NCBI RefSeq assembly: GCF_963676065.1
Contig: NZ_OY780933.1
Span: 2,706,122-2,770,121 of the forward strand
Length of the DNA stretch: 64,000 nucleotides
DNA from: Maridesulfovibrio sp.
GTDB taxonomy: Bacteria > Desulfobacterota > Desulfovibrionia > Desulfovibrionales > Desulfovibrionaceae
Direction of reading: 5' to 3'
Positions 1 through 8,799 of the stretch are shown here, piece after piece. A program made the translations under genes and the position numbers. Below the pieces are notes generated by a model. That model saw only the letters and a program-made list of their open reading frames with translations, ran no database searches and was not told the DNA's origin. How positions within the stretch are numbered: the first letter of the stretch is position 1; the number at the start of each line of letters is the position of its first letter.

Positions 1-589
1 AATCTGGTGTGTAGGTAGGAGAACCGGTCTGGTCATGTACGACTGTAAGATCGTCGCGGCTTTTAGCGAGGTCGAGTATCTTCTGAACAAAATTGCCCTT
101 GTGCGGTCCAAACAGCCATGCGGTGCGTATTATCAGTATATCATCGTAGTTAAGTTCGGTAAGACGTTCTTCCCCGGCCAGTTTGGTTTCACCATAAACC
201 GATTTGGGATTCGTCTGGTCTTCTTCCGTGTAGGGAGAGTCTTTTTTGCCGTCAAATACAAAATCAGTACTGTAGTGAATTAGCTTGGTCTCATATTGTT
301 TGCAGAGCCTGCCCAGCGTGGCGGGGAGAGTGGTGTTTAGCAGGTGGGCTTTGTTTTCTTCGTCTTCGGCCAGATCGACCATGGTATAGGCCACGGTGTT
401 GAATATGAAATCCGGTTTTTCCCTTTCCAGAATGGCGGTCAGGGATTCTTCATTCAAAGGGTCGAAGTCGGAACGTGACAGGGGAATTGTGACAATCTGC
501 TGATTGTTCAGCGCTTCAGTAAGGGCCTGCCCGAGAAGGCCTGTCCGTCCGCCGAGAATAATTGCTTTTTTACCTGCTAAGTCGATCAT
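1..589 (-). CDS. rfbD: dTDP-4-dehydrorhamnose reductase, partial (C-terminus outside window)
   Basis: This NADPH-dependent reductase makes the last step of dTDP-L-rhamnose synthesis, a precursor of O-antigen and other surface polysaccharides. About 196 N-terminal residues are visible. They begin MIDLAGKKAIILGGRTGLLG, with the Rossmann nucleotide loop GGRTGLLGQ, then STDFVFDG and the catalytic YGETK (YxxxK), as expected for the short-chain dehydrogenase family. The start codon overlaps the rfbB stop in an ATGA arrangement, so the two are translationally coupled. The reading frame runs off the window edge, so the C-terminus and any downstream gene are unseen. Confidence 0.9.
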   Translation of the reverse strand, partial: MIDLAGKKAIILGGRTGLLGQALTEALNNQQIVTIPLSRSDFDPLNEESLTAILEREKPDFIFNTVAYTMVDLAEDEENKAHLLNTTLPATLGRLCKQYETKLIHYSTDFVFDGKKDSPYTEEDQTNPKSVYGETKLAGEERLTELNYDDILIIRTAWLFGPHKGNFVQKILDLAKSRDDLTVVHDQTGSPTYTPD

Positions 590-1608
590 TTTCGTTCTCC
601 GTACCATTGGTCCATGAATTCACGGTAAGCACCGCTGCGAACTTCTTCAAGCCAGTCGCCATTGCTCTGGTACCATTCTATGGTTTTGCGGATTCCTTCA
701 TCAAAAGTTACGGTCGGAGCGAAGCCCAGTTCCTTTTCAGCCAGCGAGTAATCCATTGCATAGCGCTTATCGTGGCCGGGCCTGTCTTTGACGTAAGTTA
801 TGAGTGATTCCTCCTTTCCGAGAATTTCCAAAATTTGTTTAACCATTTCAAGATTGGTTTTTTCCGCAGCGCCGCCAAAGTTGTATGCTTTACCGGGTTG
901 TCCCTTTAGAAGGGTCAGCTCTACACCGGTGCAATGGTCGTCAACATAGATCCAGTCACGTATATTGGAACCGTCGCCATAGATGGGCAGGCTTTCATCC
1001 GCACTCGCTTTTATGAACATGAGCGGGATGAGCTTTTCTGGGAACTGGTAGGGGCCGTAGTTATTGGAACAACGGGTGATGGATACGGGAAATTTGTATG
1101 TCTCGAAGTAGGCCCGTGCCATGAGATCCGCACCGGCTTTGGAAGCGGAGTAGGGGCTGTTTGGTTCAATGGGATTTATTTCACTGAAGGCCGGATCGTT
1201 CGGGCCGAGGGTTCCGTATACTTCATCGGTTGAAACGTGCACGAATTTTTCAATTCCGGCAGTGCGGGAGCACTCCATCATATTCTGGGCACCGAGGGTG
1301 TTGGTAGTCAGGAAGGGGGCGGGGTCATTTATGGACCGGTCCACATGTGATTCTGCGGCAAAGTTAACCACGGCATCTATATTGTAATCGTGCAGTACGG
1401 CGGTAACGAATTCTTTATCGCAGATGTCACCGTGCAGGAAAGTGTAGCCGGAGTTTTCGTCCTGTTCCAGCTTAAACAGGTTTTTGCGGTTGCCGGCATA
1501 AGTCAGCTTATCAAGATTAAATATCTTCCAATCCGGATGCCGTTCTTTCATGAGATAAATAAAATTTGTACCGATAAACCCGCATCCGCCGGTGATGAGA
1601 AGTCGCAT
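586..1608 (-). CDS. rfbB: dTDP-glucose 4,6-dehydratase
   Basis: It converts dTDP-glucose to dTDP-4-dehydro-6-deoxyglucose, the second step of dTDP-rhamnose synthesis in the cytoplasm. The 340 residues are the usual family length. The NAD-binding loop TGGCGFIGTNF lies at the N-terminus, the active-site segment STDEVYG follows around residue 125, and YSASKAG supplies the catalytic YxxxK. NNYGPYQFPEKLIP is typical of the substrate pocket. GGAG precedes the ATG at 1608. It overlaps rfbD by four bases. A weak promoter-like TTGCAT/TATGTT pair lies upstream in the 110-base gap. Identification is secure; the final polysaccharide is unknown. Confidence 0.95.
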   Translation of the reverse strand: MRLLITGGCGFIGTNFIYLMKERHPDWKIFNLDKLTYAGNRKNLFKLEQDENSGYTFLHGDICDKEFVTAVLHDYNIDAVVNFAAESHVDRSINDPAPFLTTNTLGAQNMMECSRTAGIEKFVHVSTDEVYGTLGPNDPAFSEINPIEPNSPYSASKAGADLMARAYFETYKFPVSITRCSNNYGPYQFPEKLIPLMFIKASADESLPIYGDGSNIRDWIYVDDHCTGVELTLLKGQPGKAYNFGGAAEKTNLEMVKQILEILGKEESLITYVKDRPGHDKRYAMDYSLAEKELGFAPTVTFDEGIRKTIEWYQSNGDWLEEVRSGAYREFMDQWYGERK

Positions 1609-1718
1609 ATAGTCTCCGCTAAATATTATTTATAAGGGGGAACATACCCGTTGATGTTTTGTTATGCAAGAAAGTGCAGGTGCAAAATGATGTGCAGAAA
1701 GAGAACAGATGCACTTCA

Positions 1719-2204
1719 TTATTTGAATACAACCTTTGTATCAAGGCAGGATAATGCCTGATAGAGTATTATTCCAGCTGAAGTGGAAAGGTTCAAGCTG
1801 CGCACATTATCCGTGGTGGGGATATTTACCGCATGTTCAAAATTAGCGAACATCCATTCGGGTAGACCGCGTGTCTCCGGTCCGAGTACGATATGGTCGC
1901 CGGGCATGAATTTGAAGTCAAAAAGATGGCTGCCCCGCTTGGCGCTGGTTGTGACCAGTCTGCGGGGTTTAGCGTTCTCTTTATACTCCTGCCAGTTCTT
2001 CCATACAGAGAGTTTCACTTTGGGCCAGTAATCAAGACCTGCCCGTTTGAGATGCTTGTCTGAAATGGAAAAACCCAGCGGCTCAATTAAGTGAAGATGG
2101 GTATCGGTGCCGGCGCAAAGGCGGGCTATATTCCCGGTATTCGGTGGAATTTCGGGCTCAAATAGAACTATGCTGAACGGATTCGTGAAGATTTCCTGTG
2201 TCAT
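1719..2204 (-). CDS. trmL: tRNA (cytidine/uridine-2'-O-)-methyltransferase, TrmL/YibK family
   Basis: SPOUT-fold methyltransferase that uses S-adenosylmethionine to methylate the ribose of the wobble base of tRNA-Leu in characterised members. The 161 residues match the short TrmL length. Family motifs are visible: PEIPPNTGNIARLC near the N-terminus, VLGPETRGLP in the middle, and the knot segment NVRSLNLSTSAGI near the end. I placed the start at the ATG giving MTQEIF, because the upstream in-frame extension (to 2381) is low-complexity, contains no family motif and has no counterpart in TrmL. No strong Shine-Dalgarno site is visible at this start. Monocistronic by appearance. Confidence 0.88.
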   Translation of the reverse strand: MTQEIFTNPFSIVLFEPEIPPNTGNIARLCAGTDTHLHLIEPLGFSISDKHLKRAGLDYWPKVKLSVWKNWQEYKENAKPRRLVTTSAKRGSHLFDFKFMPGDHIVLGPETRGLPEWMFANFEHAVNIPTTDNVRSLNLSTSAGIILYQALSCLDTKVVFK

Positions 2205-2710
2205 GGATGAAATCGATAACAGGAGACGGAAGTAAGAGCAATACAATAAATTTGCTGAAACTCGGGCATAAAAAAATGTCCGGATCAATCGCGGGAGGGA
2301 GGCAGAAGCGCTTTTGTGAAAATATAATTCTAAGCTGTTCGTTTCTACCGTTTCCTGCACTCGCCTATCAGTCCAGAACACTTTTTTAAAGATGGATGAA
2401 GAACGACTCTTATTTTTAATGGCTTTCGCCTATATTTTTATTGTGTTTAGTCTGTTCTGTTGTCCGTCTTAAATTTATATAAGCATCTTGCATGCCAAAA
2501 TTTTTTTAGTATGACTAACTGACAAGTATCACTATTTAATTTATCTGAGGAGTTACGAAATCAAGAAGAGAAAAGTTATGGGTGTCAGAATGTAGACGTA
2601 ATTCAGGTAGAAAATTTAGCAAAAATGAAAAGTGTAAAGTACAAAAATGTAGCATTTAAAAAGGGGCCGTGAAGCCCCCATATAAGTATCGATAAAATCA
2701 AGCAAGGCCG
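2205..2710. other. Gene-free stretch between trmL and ridA
   Basis: This 506-base AT-rich gap must hold the trmL promoter on the minus strand, and it holds a hairpin just after ridA (annotated separately). An open frame continues upstream from trmL to 2381 but lacks family motifs and looks like chance. I see no RNA gene, repeat or convincing promoter pair. Confidence 0.5.
2658..2678 (-). terminator. Probable terminator after ridA
   Basis: Read on the minus strand, a 5-bp GC stem (2663-2667 with 2674-2678, 6-base loop) is followed by TTTTT. It lies 33 bases past the ridA stop. The stem is short, so strength is uncertain. Confidence 0.5.
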
Positions 2711-3091
2711 CTAAATGGCAGCGATGCATTTGATTTCAACAAGGCCGCCTTTAGGTAACGCACTTACTTCCACTGCGGCCCGAGCCGGTTTATGGCTTGA
2801 AAAGAATTCTGAGTATACATTGTTTACCTTGGCGAAATCATTCATATCTGTGAGAAAAACATCAACACTTATGACTTTATTAAGTGAGCTTCCGCAGGCA
2901 TCGAGGATGGCTTTGAGGTTTTCAAGGGCCTGACGGGCCTGATCTTCTACTTTATCGGAGGCAAAGTCGCCTGAGGCCGGGATAAGTCCGAGCTGTCCGC
3001 TGACAAATGCCTGTGAATTGTAGATGGTGGCCTGTGAATAGGGACCTATTGCGGCAGGTGCGTTCTCGGTATTAACGGTAGTAACGATCAT
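2711..3091 (-). CDS. ridA: RidA family reactive-intermediate deaminase
   Basis: RidA (YjgF/UK114) hydrolyses reactive enamine/imine intermediates released by PLP enzymes such as threonine dehydratase. The 126-residue protein has the family signatures: APAAIGPYSQA near residue 12, a QLGLIPASG segment, ENLKAILDACG, and ARAAVEVSALPKGGLVEI, which includes the arginine that binds the substrate carboxylate. The ATG at 3091 is preferred over an in-frame GTG two codons upstream because AAGGAG sits five bases before the ATG and overlaps the GTG. It follows the Gate-domain gene by 16 bases and is probably co-transcribed with it. Confidence 0.93.
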   Translation of the reverse strand: MIVTTVNTENAPAAIGPYSQATIYNSQAFVSGQLGLIPASGDFASDKVEDQARQALENLKAILDACGSSLNKVISVDVFLTDMNDFAKVNNVYSEFFSSHKPARAAVEVSALPKGGLVEIKCIAAI

Positions 3092-3107
3092 AGTCACTCC
3101 TTGTGTG

Positions 3108-4091
3108 TTAAGATTTTTTGGGGAGTCCCCATAAATATTTATCTGAAAAAATTTCAGGGATAAATTTTGTTATCTGGACCAGCGCGGCGACTATCAGGCA
3201 GGACATTATAAGCCGGCCCCAGAACAGGCCCGATACGTGTCCACCGATCATCATCAGCAGCAGGGTGTCTTCAATGAGGCTGTGGCAAAGACTCATCAGG
3301 GTCAGGGAATAGAATACATCTTTTTTGTTGATACGGCCGGATTTAGTTTCATGAATAATCATGCCTCCACCGTATGATAATCCCATGGTGAGGCCTACAA
3401 CTGTCAATGCCGAAGCCTTGGATCCTATACCCATCATGGTCAGGAAAGGACGCAGTATAAAATCCATGGCTGCGATGACTTTGATTTTAGTCAGGATTCG
3501 CATGACTGCCAGCAGGCAGAAAATTATGCCGAATATGGAAATAAGGTTTCGGAGTTCGCCGATTGCCCATTGAAGCAGTGTCTTATCAATGACGGAGTTG
3601 TCCGGGGTCAGCAGAACATTTGCCGGTCCCTGAAGCAGGTCAAAGTTCTGATAAATCAGGTTCAGCACAAGGCCCATAACGAAGGCCGCGAGCATGCGGA
3701 TGATCAACTGGAAGCCGAGCTTGGGGCCGGAGCTTTGCACAACCCGCAATTCTACCGGCATGGCGTGGGCAACAAGAACCATGGTGCCGAGTACTGTAGC
3801 CTGTGCAGCGGTCAAAGGGATATCCTGAGCGAGGCTGAGGAAAACAATCAATCCGCTGTAAATATTGTTGACCAGAGCTGTTGCCCAGACCAGTCCCATT
3901 TCACCGGGCAGGCCCACCAGCTTCATTATGGGAGCCAAAGGGGCGGCCAGATAACCTATCAGGTTGAGTTCTTGCAGGATTTTAACTGCAATGACGACAG
4001 GAACCATGATTTTGAAAAGATCAAGGCTGATGCGGGTAGCGTCTTTGAAAGTCGTAAGGGTAGCAGTGCTCAGCTGTTTGAGGAAATTCAT
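3108..4091 (-). CDS. Nucleoside-recognition (Gate) domain inner-membrane protein
   Basis: Integral membrane protein of 327 residues with about eight hydrophobic segments. Two halves each resemble the Gate/nucleoside-recognition fold (spore maturation SpmA/SpmB type): GEMGLVWATALVNNIYSGL in the first half, and VGLTMGLSYGGGMII followed by ETKSGRINKKDVFYSLTLM in the second. Such proteins are assigned to nucleoside or ion transport, but substrates are mostly unproven. It directly precedes ridA in an apparent two-gene operon. The family call is solid; the substrate is unknown. Confidence 0.8.
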   Translation of the reverse strand: MNFLKQLSTATLTTFKDATRISLDLFKIMVPVVIAVKILQELNLIGYLAAPLAPIMKLVGLPGEMGLVWATALVNNIYSGLIVFLSLAQDIPLTAAQATVLGTMVLVAHAMPVELRVVQSSGPKLGFQLIIRMLAAFVMGLVLNLIYQNFDLLQGPANVLLTPDNSVIDKTLLQWAIGELRNLISIFGIIFCLLAVMRILTKIKVIAAMDFILRPFLTMMGIGSKASALTVVGLTMGLSYGGGMIIHETKSGRINKKDVFYSLTLMSLCHSLIEDTLLLMMIGGHVSGLFWGRLIMSCLIVAALVQITKFIPEIFSDKYLWGLPKKS

Positions 4092-4113
4092 AATAGGGCC
4101 GGTGTTATGTGGT

Positions 4114-4154
4114 GGGAAAAATAAAGCCGGGCAGACTTGATCGTCTGCCCGGCT
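4114..4154 (-). terminator. Strong intrinsic terminator after the STAS gene
   Basis: A perfect 12-bp stem (4125-4136 with 4143-4154, loop TTGATC) is followed on the minus strand by TTTATTTTT. It separates the STAS gene from the Gate-domain gene. Confidence 0.88.
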
Positions 4155-4170
4155 GGAAAGTCGGCTCGGT

Positions 4171-4524
4171 TTAGGCCAGCATTTTTTCTTTCAGACCATT
4201 AACCGCTTCTTCTTCTGTTCCGTAAAGATCAAAAATCTTGTGCAGCGCGGCGATATCGATAATTTTTTTGACGCGATCGCTGATATTAAACATGGCGACA
4301 GTGCCTTTTTCTTTCATCAGCTTGTTTCTCAGGGTGATCAGGGTTCCTATACCCATGCTGTCCATAAAGTCGACCTTTGTCATATCGAGTGCTACGTTGA
4401 AGTGTTTTTCTTCAAAGATGGGATTGATCTGACGTTGAAAGTCGTGGCTTACAACGTGATTCAATTCCGTAGAGTCAATTTTAACAACAGTGATTTCATC
4501 TATCTGTTTAAAGCTGATTTCCAT
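4171..4524 (-). CDS. STAS-domain anti-sigma-factor antagonist-like protein
   Basis: A 117-residue single STAS domain like SpoIIAA/RsbV. The central segment VDFMDSMGIGTLI carries the DSxG-type serine that partner kinases phosphorylate in RsbV-like proteins. The N-terminal beta strand (ITVVKID) and the C-terminal helices fit the fold. It lies 84 bases downstream of a response regulator-histidine kinase on the same strand, which suggests one partner-switching pathway, although no RsbW-type kinase or RsbU-type phosphatase is present in the window. A strong terminator follows. Confidence 0.88.
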   Translation of the reverse strand: MEISFKQIDEITVVKIDSTELNHVVSHDFQRQINPIFEEKHFNVALDMTKVDFMDSMGIGTLITLRNKLMKEKGTVAMFNISDRVKKIIDIAALHKIFDLYGTEEEAVNGLKEKMLA

Positions 4525-4608
4525 TCTTTCTTCCTTAATTCTTTGGTTTTTAACCTATGATCTTGCAGCGTAGGCTACACCGCCTTTCAAATTCTATCAA
4601 GTATGAGT

Positions 4609-5727
4609 TTAGCTTGGGAAGCTGATTTGAAATATCGCCCCGTTGTCGTTATAAAAATGAACATTCCCCCTTAGTTGCTGGGCAAGTGTTTCCACAAGAG
4701 TCATGCCCAGGGTTCTTGATTCATTTATATTGAAGTCTTCAGGCAATCCGCGCCCGTTATCGGATACAATGAGTTTGATGAAGCCGTTTTCCATAAACAT
4801 GGATATCTTGAGCTCGCCGTCTTCATCCTGATCGAAAGCGTGGGTCAGTGCGTTTGAAACAAGTTCGTTAATTATCAGACCGCAGGGGATGGCGGAATCT
4901 ATTCCCATATGGATATCTTTAATGTCGTATGTCGGCCTGATTTTAGAATCCACAGAATAGGAACGAAGCAGGAATTTAATCAATGTTACCGCGTACTCAC
5001 TCATATCGATGCGCGAGAGATCCTCGGACCGGTATAGCTTTTCATGCAGCATGGACATGGAGCGCACTCTGTGCTGACATTCCCTGAGCAGGTTTGCGGC
5101 TTCTTCGTCTTCGGTGTAGCCGCTTTGCAGACTGAGCAGGCTTGAAATCACCTGTAAATTGTTTTTCACCCGATGGTGAATTTCTTTAAGCATGACCTCT
5201 TTTTCTGTTAAAGACGCGCGGACTATAGCTTCTGATTTCTTGCGTGCTGAAATTTCTTCGGAAAGGATTTTATTCATTAATTGCAGTTCTTCGGTCCTTT
5301 CACGTATTTTGTTTTCCAGTTCTTCCTTGTATCTTTCATTTTCAACCATCAGCCGGGCTCTGGCGCGGGTTCGGTTGATGGCGTCTTCCAGATCATTAAG
5401 GTTGGTGATGGGTTTAGGGATGTAATCCCATGATCCCAAGCGCACAGTGGCTATCACATCTTCAAATGATCCTGTCCCGGAGACAACCACAACAGGGGTC
5501 TGAGGCGATTCCTGTCCTAATTGTTTAAGAACGGAGAGGCCGTCCATCTCCGGCATGCGCAGGTCGAGCAGAATTACATCAGGCTTTTGTTCTCTGAATA
5601 TTTTTAGACCTTCATAACCGTTTCCGGCTTGAAGTACTTCGTAGCCGCTGTCTTCAAGGTAGTGGGCAATGGAAAGTCTGACACTTTCATCATCATCAAT
5701 GGTCAGAATTTTTGGAATTTCATCCAT
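4609..5727 (-). CDS. Response regulator receiver fused to HisKA_2-type histidine kinase
   Basis: Cytoplasmic 372-residue signalling protein. The receiver domain (about 5-120) has acidic DDDE at 11-14, the phospho-acceptor D55 in VILLDLRMPEMDG and K105 in IPKP. A coiled coil follows (about 120-170). The HisKA_2 dimerisation domain has its phospho-histidine in KEIHHRVKNNLQVIS (H184 or H185). The ATPase domain includes GLIINELVSNALTHAF and DNGRGLPEDF. Receiver-first kinases of this type sit in the middle of phosphorelays. There are no membrane segments or PAS domains. The STAS gene downstream is a plausible output. Confidence 0.9.
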   Translation of the reverse strand: MDEIPKILTIDDDESVRLSIAHYLEDSGYEVLQAGNGYEGLKIFREQKPDVILLDLRMPEMDGLSVLKQLGQESPQTPVVVVSGTGSFEDVIATVRLGSWDYIPKPITNLNDLEDAINRTRARARLMVENERYKEELENKIRERTEELQLMNKILSEEISARKKSEAIVRASLTEKEVMLKEIHHRVKNNLQVISSLLSLQSGYTEDEEAANLLRECQHRVRSMSMLHEKLYRSEDLSRIDMSEYAVTLIKFLLRSYSVDSKIRPTYDIKDIHMGIDSAIPCGLIINELVSNALTHAFDQDEDGELKISMFMENGFIKLIVSDNGRGLPEDFNINESRTLGMTLVETLAQQLRGNVHFYNDNGAIFQISFPS

Positions 5728-5935
5728 AGGTAGTGTCCGATGGTTTTACATTTGTATATTTCTATTTTTAGTTCTGTTCTTAGTGGAACTTATCCATTTC
5801 GGTTGTTTGAATTGCCTGCTTGAGTTATATTAAGGGTTGAAAACCTTTATAACTCTTTAATTTTTGATTTTGTGAGTATATATTGATAGTCGGCATTAGC
5901 CAAGTGGATATTTTGTTTTCGGAGGATGATTAGGA

Positions 5936-6622
5936 GTGGAAAAAATACGGATATTACTGGTTGCCGCTCCCGGTGAGAACAGGGGAGCCTACCTTAGGGC
6001 ATTGCGAGATTTTAAAATCGATTGTGATGTTGCCGAATCGCTCCACGATGTGGTTGTTAATCATAACAAGATTAAATACAGCGGATTTCTTATTGATATT
6101 CCAACTCTTTTGAGGTCGTCAGCGGCGGATAAGGCTGAAGCCGCTCTTTTGAGTGATAATTTCCCGGTTATGCGTATAAGCAATAATTCAAATGAAGGAA
6201 TCCGTTGCATTCCCACCGGTAAGTTTTCCGGTCATGGAAGCACCTTGAAAGATTTTTTTCAAGAAAGCTGCTTGAACTTTACAGCAAGGTCTTTACGTGG
6301 CACCAAAAGGGCGAACAAGGTGTTGAACGTTTTGCTGAACCGGGATATTTCAGCCAGGAACAGCTATATGGAAAAAAGCGTGGCTTTGAATTTTTCCGCA
6401 GAAGGAAGCTTTTTGTTTTCTGTTTCCAAATGGAGAAAAGGGGATACCCTCTGGATTGCCATTATGGAGCTGGATGACAAAGCACCGGTTAAAGCTGAAG
6501 TTCAATGGGTAGTACCCTGGGGATTGAAGTCACAGATGCCTGGCATCGGGGTTCAGTTTTTAACCTTGTCTGAAGGACAGGCGGATCAGATTGAAGCGTT
6601 AATTCATGATAAGAGGGTGTAG
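5936..6622 (+). CDS. PilZ-domain c-di-GMP-binding protein
   Basis: A 228-residue soluble protein. The first 110 residues are an unrecognised, possibly receiver-like alpha/beta domain (starts MEKIRILLVAAPGENRG). The C-terminal part is PilZ: an RxxxR motif (RGTKR, about 121-125) and LNFSAEGSF (NxSxxG, about 151-159), which together bind c-di-GMP in the family. GTG is chosen as start because GGAGG lies ten bases upstream and the nearby ATG at 5926 is out of frame. It is followed directly by a small membrane protein. The degenerate N-terminal domain lacks a clear phospho-aspartate. Confidence 0.82.
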   Translation: MEKIRILLVAAPGENRGAYLRALRDFKIDCDVAESLHDVVVNHNKIKYSGFLIDIPTLLRSSAADKAEAALLSDNFPVMRISNNSNEGIRCIPTGKFSGHGSTLKDFFQESCLNFTARSLRGTKRANKVLNVLLNRDISARNSYMEKSVALNFSAEGSFLFSVSKWRKGDTLWIAIMELDDKAPVKAEVQWVVPWGLKSQMPGIGVQFLTLSEGQADQIEALIHDKRV

Positions 6623-6623
6623 T

Positions 6624-6827
6624 GTGGGCGAATTAAAGGAAGATAAAAATTTTGAGCGGATGCTTGAGTCTGTTGCCCGTGGAATTCTGGTAGGCGGATC
6701 CATAGGTGCAATCGCCGGATGGTTTTTTATGGATCTTCAGCGGGCTTTGCTGCTTGGCATGCTGGTCGGCTGTGTTGCCGGACTGACTATGAAGAGAGTC
6801 CGCGATAAACGAGATGTTGAAGATTAA
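6624..6827 (+). CDS. Small two-helix membrane protein
   Basis: A 67-residue protein with two hydrophobic glycine-rich segments (GILVGGSIGAIAGWFF and LLLGMLVGCVAGLT) between charged termini. The GTG at 6624 is preferred over the ATG at 6606, which lies inside the PilZ gene, because AAGAGGG sits seven bases before it. It starts immediately after the PilZ stop, so the two are probably one operon. I do not recognise a family. It could be an accessory membrane partner of the PilZ protein, which is inference from position only. Confidence 0.65.
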   Translation: MGELKEDKNFERMLESVARGILVGGSIGAIAGWFFMDLQRALLLGMLVGCVAGLTMKRVRDKRDVED

Positions 6828-6850
6828 CTAAGCAGATATTTCAATAAATC

Positions 6851-6886
6851 AAAGGCCGTCCCGCAGCAGCAGGACGGCCTTTGATT
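6851..6886. terminator. Bidirectional terminator between convergent genes
   Basis: An 11-bp perfect stem (AAAGGCCGTCC, 6851-6861, with 6872-6882) and 10-base loop is followed by GATTTT on the plus strand and by GATTTATT on the minus strand. It serves the small membrane-protein gene and the ABC operon that converges on it. Confidence 0.82.
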
Positions 6887-6913
6887 TTAGATGTCTTATT
6901 TTTTAAATCGTAA

Positions 6914-7645
6914 TTATAGAATCTGGCTCAGGAACGCTTTCGTTCTATCGGATTCCGGATTCTTAAAGAAGTGTTCAGGATCGCCTTTTTCAATAAGCAT
7001 GCCCTGATCCATAAATATGACTTCGTCTGCCACTTCACGGGCAAAACCCATTTCATGGGTGACGACGACCATGGTCATACCTTCCTTGGCAACTGTCTTC
7101 ATTACATCCAGAACTTCGCCGACCATCTCAGGGTCAAGGGCGGAAGTCGGCTCGTCGAAGAGCAGCACCTTGGGGCCCATGGCCAGAGAACGGGCAATGG
7201 CTACACGTTGCTGCTGTCCACCTGAAAGCTGGGTGGGGTATACCCCTGCTTTGTCATGAATACCTACTTTCTTAAGCAGCTCCATGGCAACTTCCCCGGC
7301 CTCTTTTTTGGATCTTTTGCGTACTACTGTCTGGGCAATGGTCAGGTTTTCCAGCACTGTTTTATGCGGGAAAAGGTTGAAGGACTGGAAGACCATGCCT
7401 ACTTCTTCACGGATTTTGTTGATGTTCGTCTTCGGTGAAAGAATATCTACCCCGTCGATGAAAATGTGTCCTGAATCAGCATATTCAAGCCTGTTCAGAC
7501 AACGCAGGAAAGTAGATTTACCGGAACCGGACGGGCCGATGACAACAACAACCTGTCCTTTATCCACCGTGTGTGAAACATTGGAAAGGGCCTGAACTTC
7601 GTGGGGGACATAGAAAGTTTTATATATATTTTGTACTTCAATCAT
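6914..7645 (-). CDS. Polar amino-acid ABC transporter, ATP-binding protein (GlnQ type)
   Basis: A 243-residue ABC ATPase of the polar amino-acid uptake family. Walker [10 protein letters not shown] is near residue 37, the signature [12 protein letters not shown] near 140, Walker [15 protein letters not shown] near 160, and the switch histidine is in [10 protein letters not shown]. It energises the permease encoded immediately upstream; the start and the permease stop overlap in a TAATG junction. The substrate cannot be read from this subunit. It ends at the shared bidirectional terminator. Confidence 0.95.
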   Translation of the reverse strand: MIEVQNIYKTFYVPHEVQALSNVSHTVDKGQVVVVIGPSGSGKSTFLRCLNRLEYADSGHIFIDGVDILSPKTNINKIREEVGMVFQSFNLFPHKTVLENLTIAQTVVRKRSKKEAGEVAMELLKKVGIHDKAGVYPTQLSGGQQQRVAIARSLAMGPKVLLFDEPTSALDPEMVGEVLDVMKTVAKEGMTMVVVTHEMGFAREVADEVIFMDQGMLIEKGDPEHFFKNPESDRTKAFLSQIL

Positions 7646-8658
7646 TATCTCTGCACCATTTTCTTTTCAAGGTACTGGACAAACATGGAGAAGGCAAAGG
7701 TCAGCAGCAGGTAGAGCAGGGCGCATAAAAACCACAGCTCAAATGGCTGCAGACTTGTTGAAACAGCTTCCCTTGTGCCTTTGGTCAGTTCTCGTATGGC
7801 GATTACGCCGAGCAGTGATGAGTCTTTAATCATACTGATGAACTGTCCTGCCAGCGGGGGAAGGATTCTTCTGAAAGCCTGCGGAAGTATGATGTGCTTC
7901 ATGGCATAGTATTTTGACATACCAAGTGAGCGGGCTGCTTCCATCTGGCCGCGGTGTACTGATTGAATGCCCGCACGGACAATTTCCGCAACGTAAGCAC
8001 CTGCGAAAATAGCCAGGGAGGCGATGCCGAACCAGAGTGGTGGAATCTGCGAAATATCGTATCTCGCAAGCATATTATTGACCAATGTCCCCAGTACAAA
8101 GTACCAGATGAATATCTGTACCAGTAGCGGCGTACCCCTGATCAATTCGATATATGTTATGGCGGAAAGCCGCAGAGCCGGGTTTTGTGATATTCGGGCC
8201 AGTCCGGTGAAAAGTCCGAACATGATGCCGAAGACGATGGCGATGGCGCTGACTTTAAGGGTTACAAGCAGGCCTTCGAGAATAACCCCCAGCTTCCATT
8301 CTTTTTCAGTTCCTATGGTATCACCGGCGAAAACAGTGTCGTCTTCATAGACGTTCAGACTGTCAGCCGGGACTTCAAAACGTTCTGATTCGTTATTTTC
8401 GCCTCTAACTACGACAATTGCATTGTCACCCTGTTGTTTGATGGAAGTAACATTTCCTTCAATATTGGATGTTATATCTATTTCATCCTGATAGTAGAAG
8501 TAGTTAGGAATCCGCTCCCAACGCCAGACATAGTCGACCTGCTGTGTTGCCCAATAGAGACCGAATATGGCGGTGAACAGACCGATATAAAATACTGTCT
8601 TCCAGAAAATTTCGTAGTTCCGGCCTTTGCCGGGAGCTCTCATTGATGTTCCACTCAT
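7645..8658 (-). CDS. Polar amino-acid ABC transporter permease with periplasmic insert
   Basis: A 337-residue permease, longer than the usual 220-260. An N-terminal helix (about 18-36) is followed by roughly 75 residues of soluble beta-rich sequence ([20 protein letters not shown] and onward), then by the standard transport domain. That domain has the HisM/GlnP-type [20 protein letters not shown] coupling loop for the ATPase and [14 protein letters not shown]. The insert should lie in the periplasm given the leading helix, where it could contact the binding protein. It is the middle gene of a binding protein, permease, ATPase operon. Confidence 0.92.
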   Translation of the reverse strand: MSGTSMRAPGKGRNYEIFWKTVFYIGLFTAIFGLYWATQQVDYVWRWERIPNYFYYQDEIDITSNIEGNVTSIKQQGDNAIVVVRGENNESERFEVPADSLNVYEDDTVFAGDTIGTEKEWKLGVILEGLLVTLKVSAIAIVFGIMFGLFTGLARISQNPALRLSAITYIELIRGTPLLVQIFIWYFVLGTLVNNMLARYDISQIPPLWFGIASLAIFAGAYVAEIVRAGIQSVHRGQMEAARSLGMSKYYAMKHIILPQAFRRILPPLAGQFISMIKDSSLLGVIAIRELTKGTREAVSTSLQPFELWFLCALLYLLLTFAFSMFVQYLEKKMVQR

Positions 8659-8762
8659 AATATAAGCCGATTCTTAAAAATTTGGTCTAAAAATTAAAAA
8701 ATCAGATTGCACGACAGGGACGCTGGTATGGCGCTATCAGCCCTTTGTCAACAATCTGAGAA

Positions 8763-8783
8763 AGGGGCGGATAACCCGCCCCT
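8763..8783 (-). terminator. Intercistronic hairpin between binding protein and permease
   Basis: An 8-bp stem (AGGGGCGG/CCGCCCCT) with loop ATAAC lies between the binding-protein stop and the permease start. No good T-run follows on the minus strand. It more likely protects the upstream transcript or attenuates partially, giving more binding protein than permease. Confidence 0.55.
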
Positions 8784-8799
8784 CGATGAATTTTTCTTG

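Noticed and set aside
2205..2381. Upstream in-frame extension of trmL
   Set aside because: It carries no TrmL motif and is low-complexity; the family starts close to the ATG at 2204.
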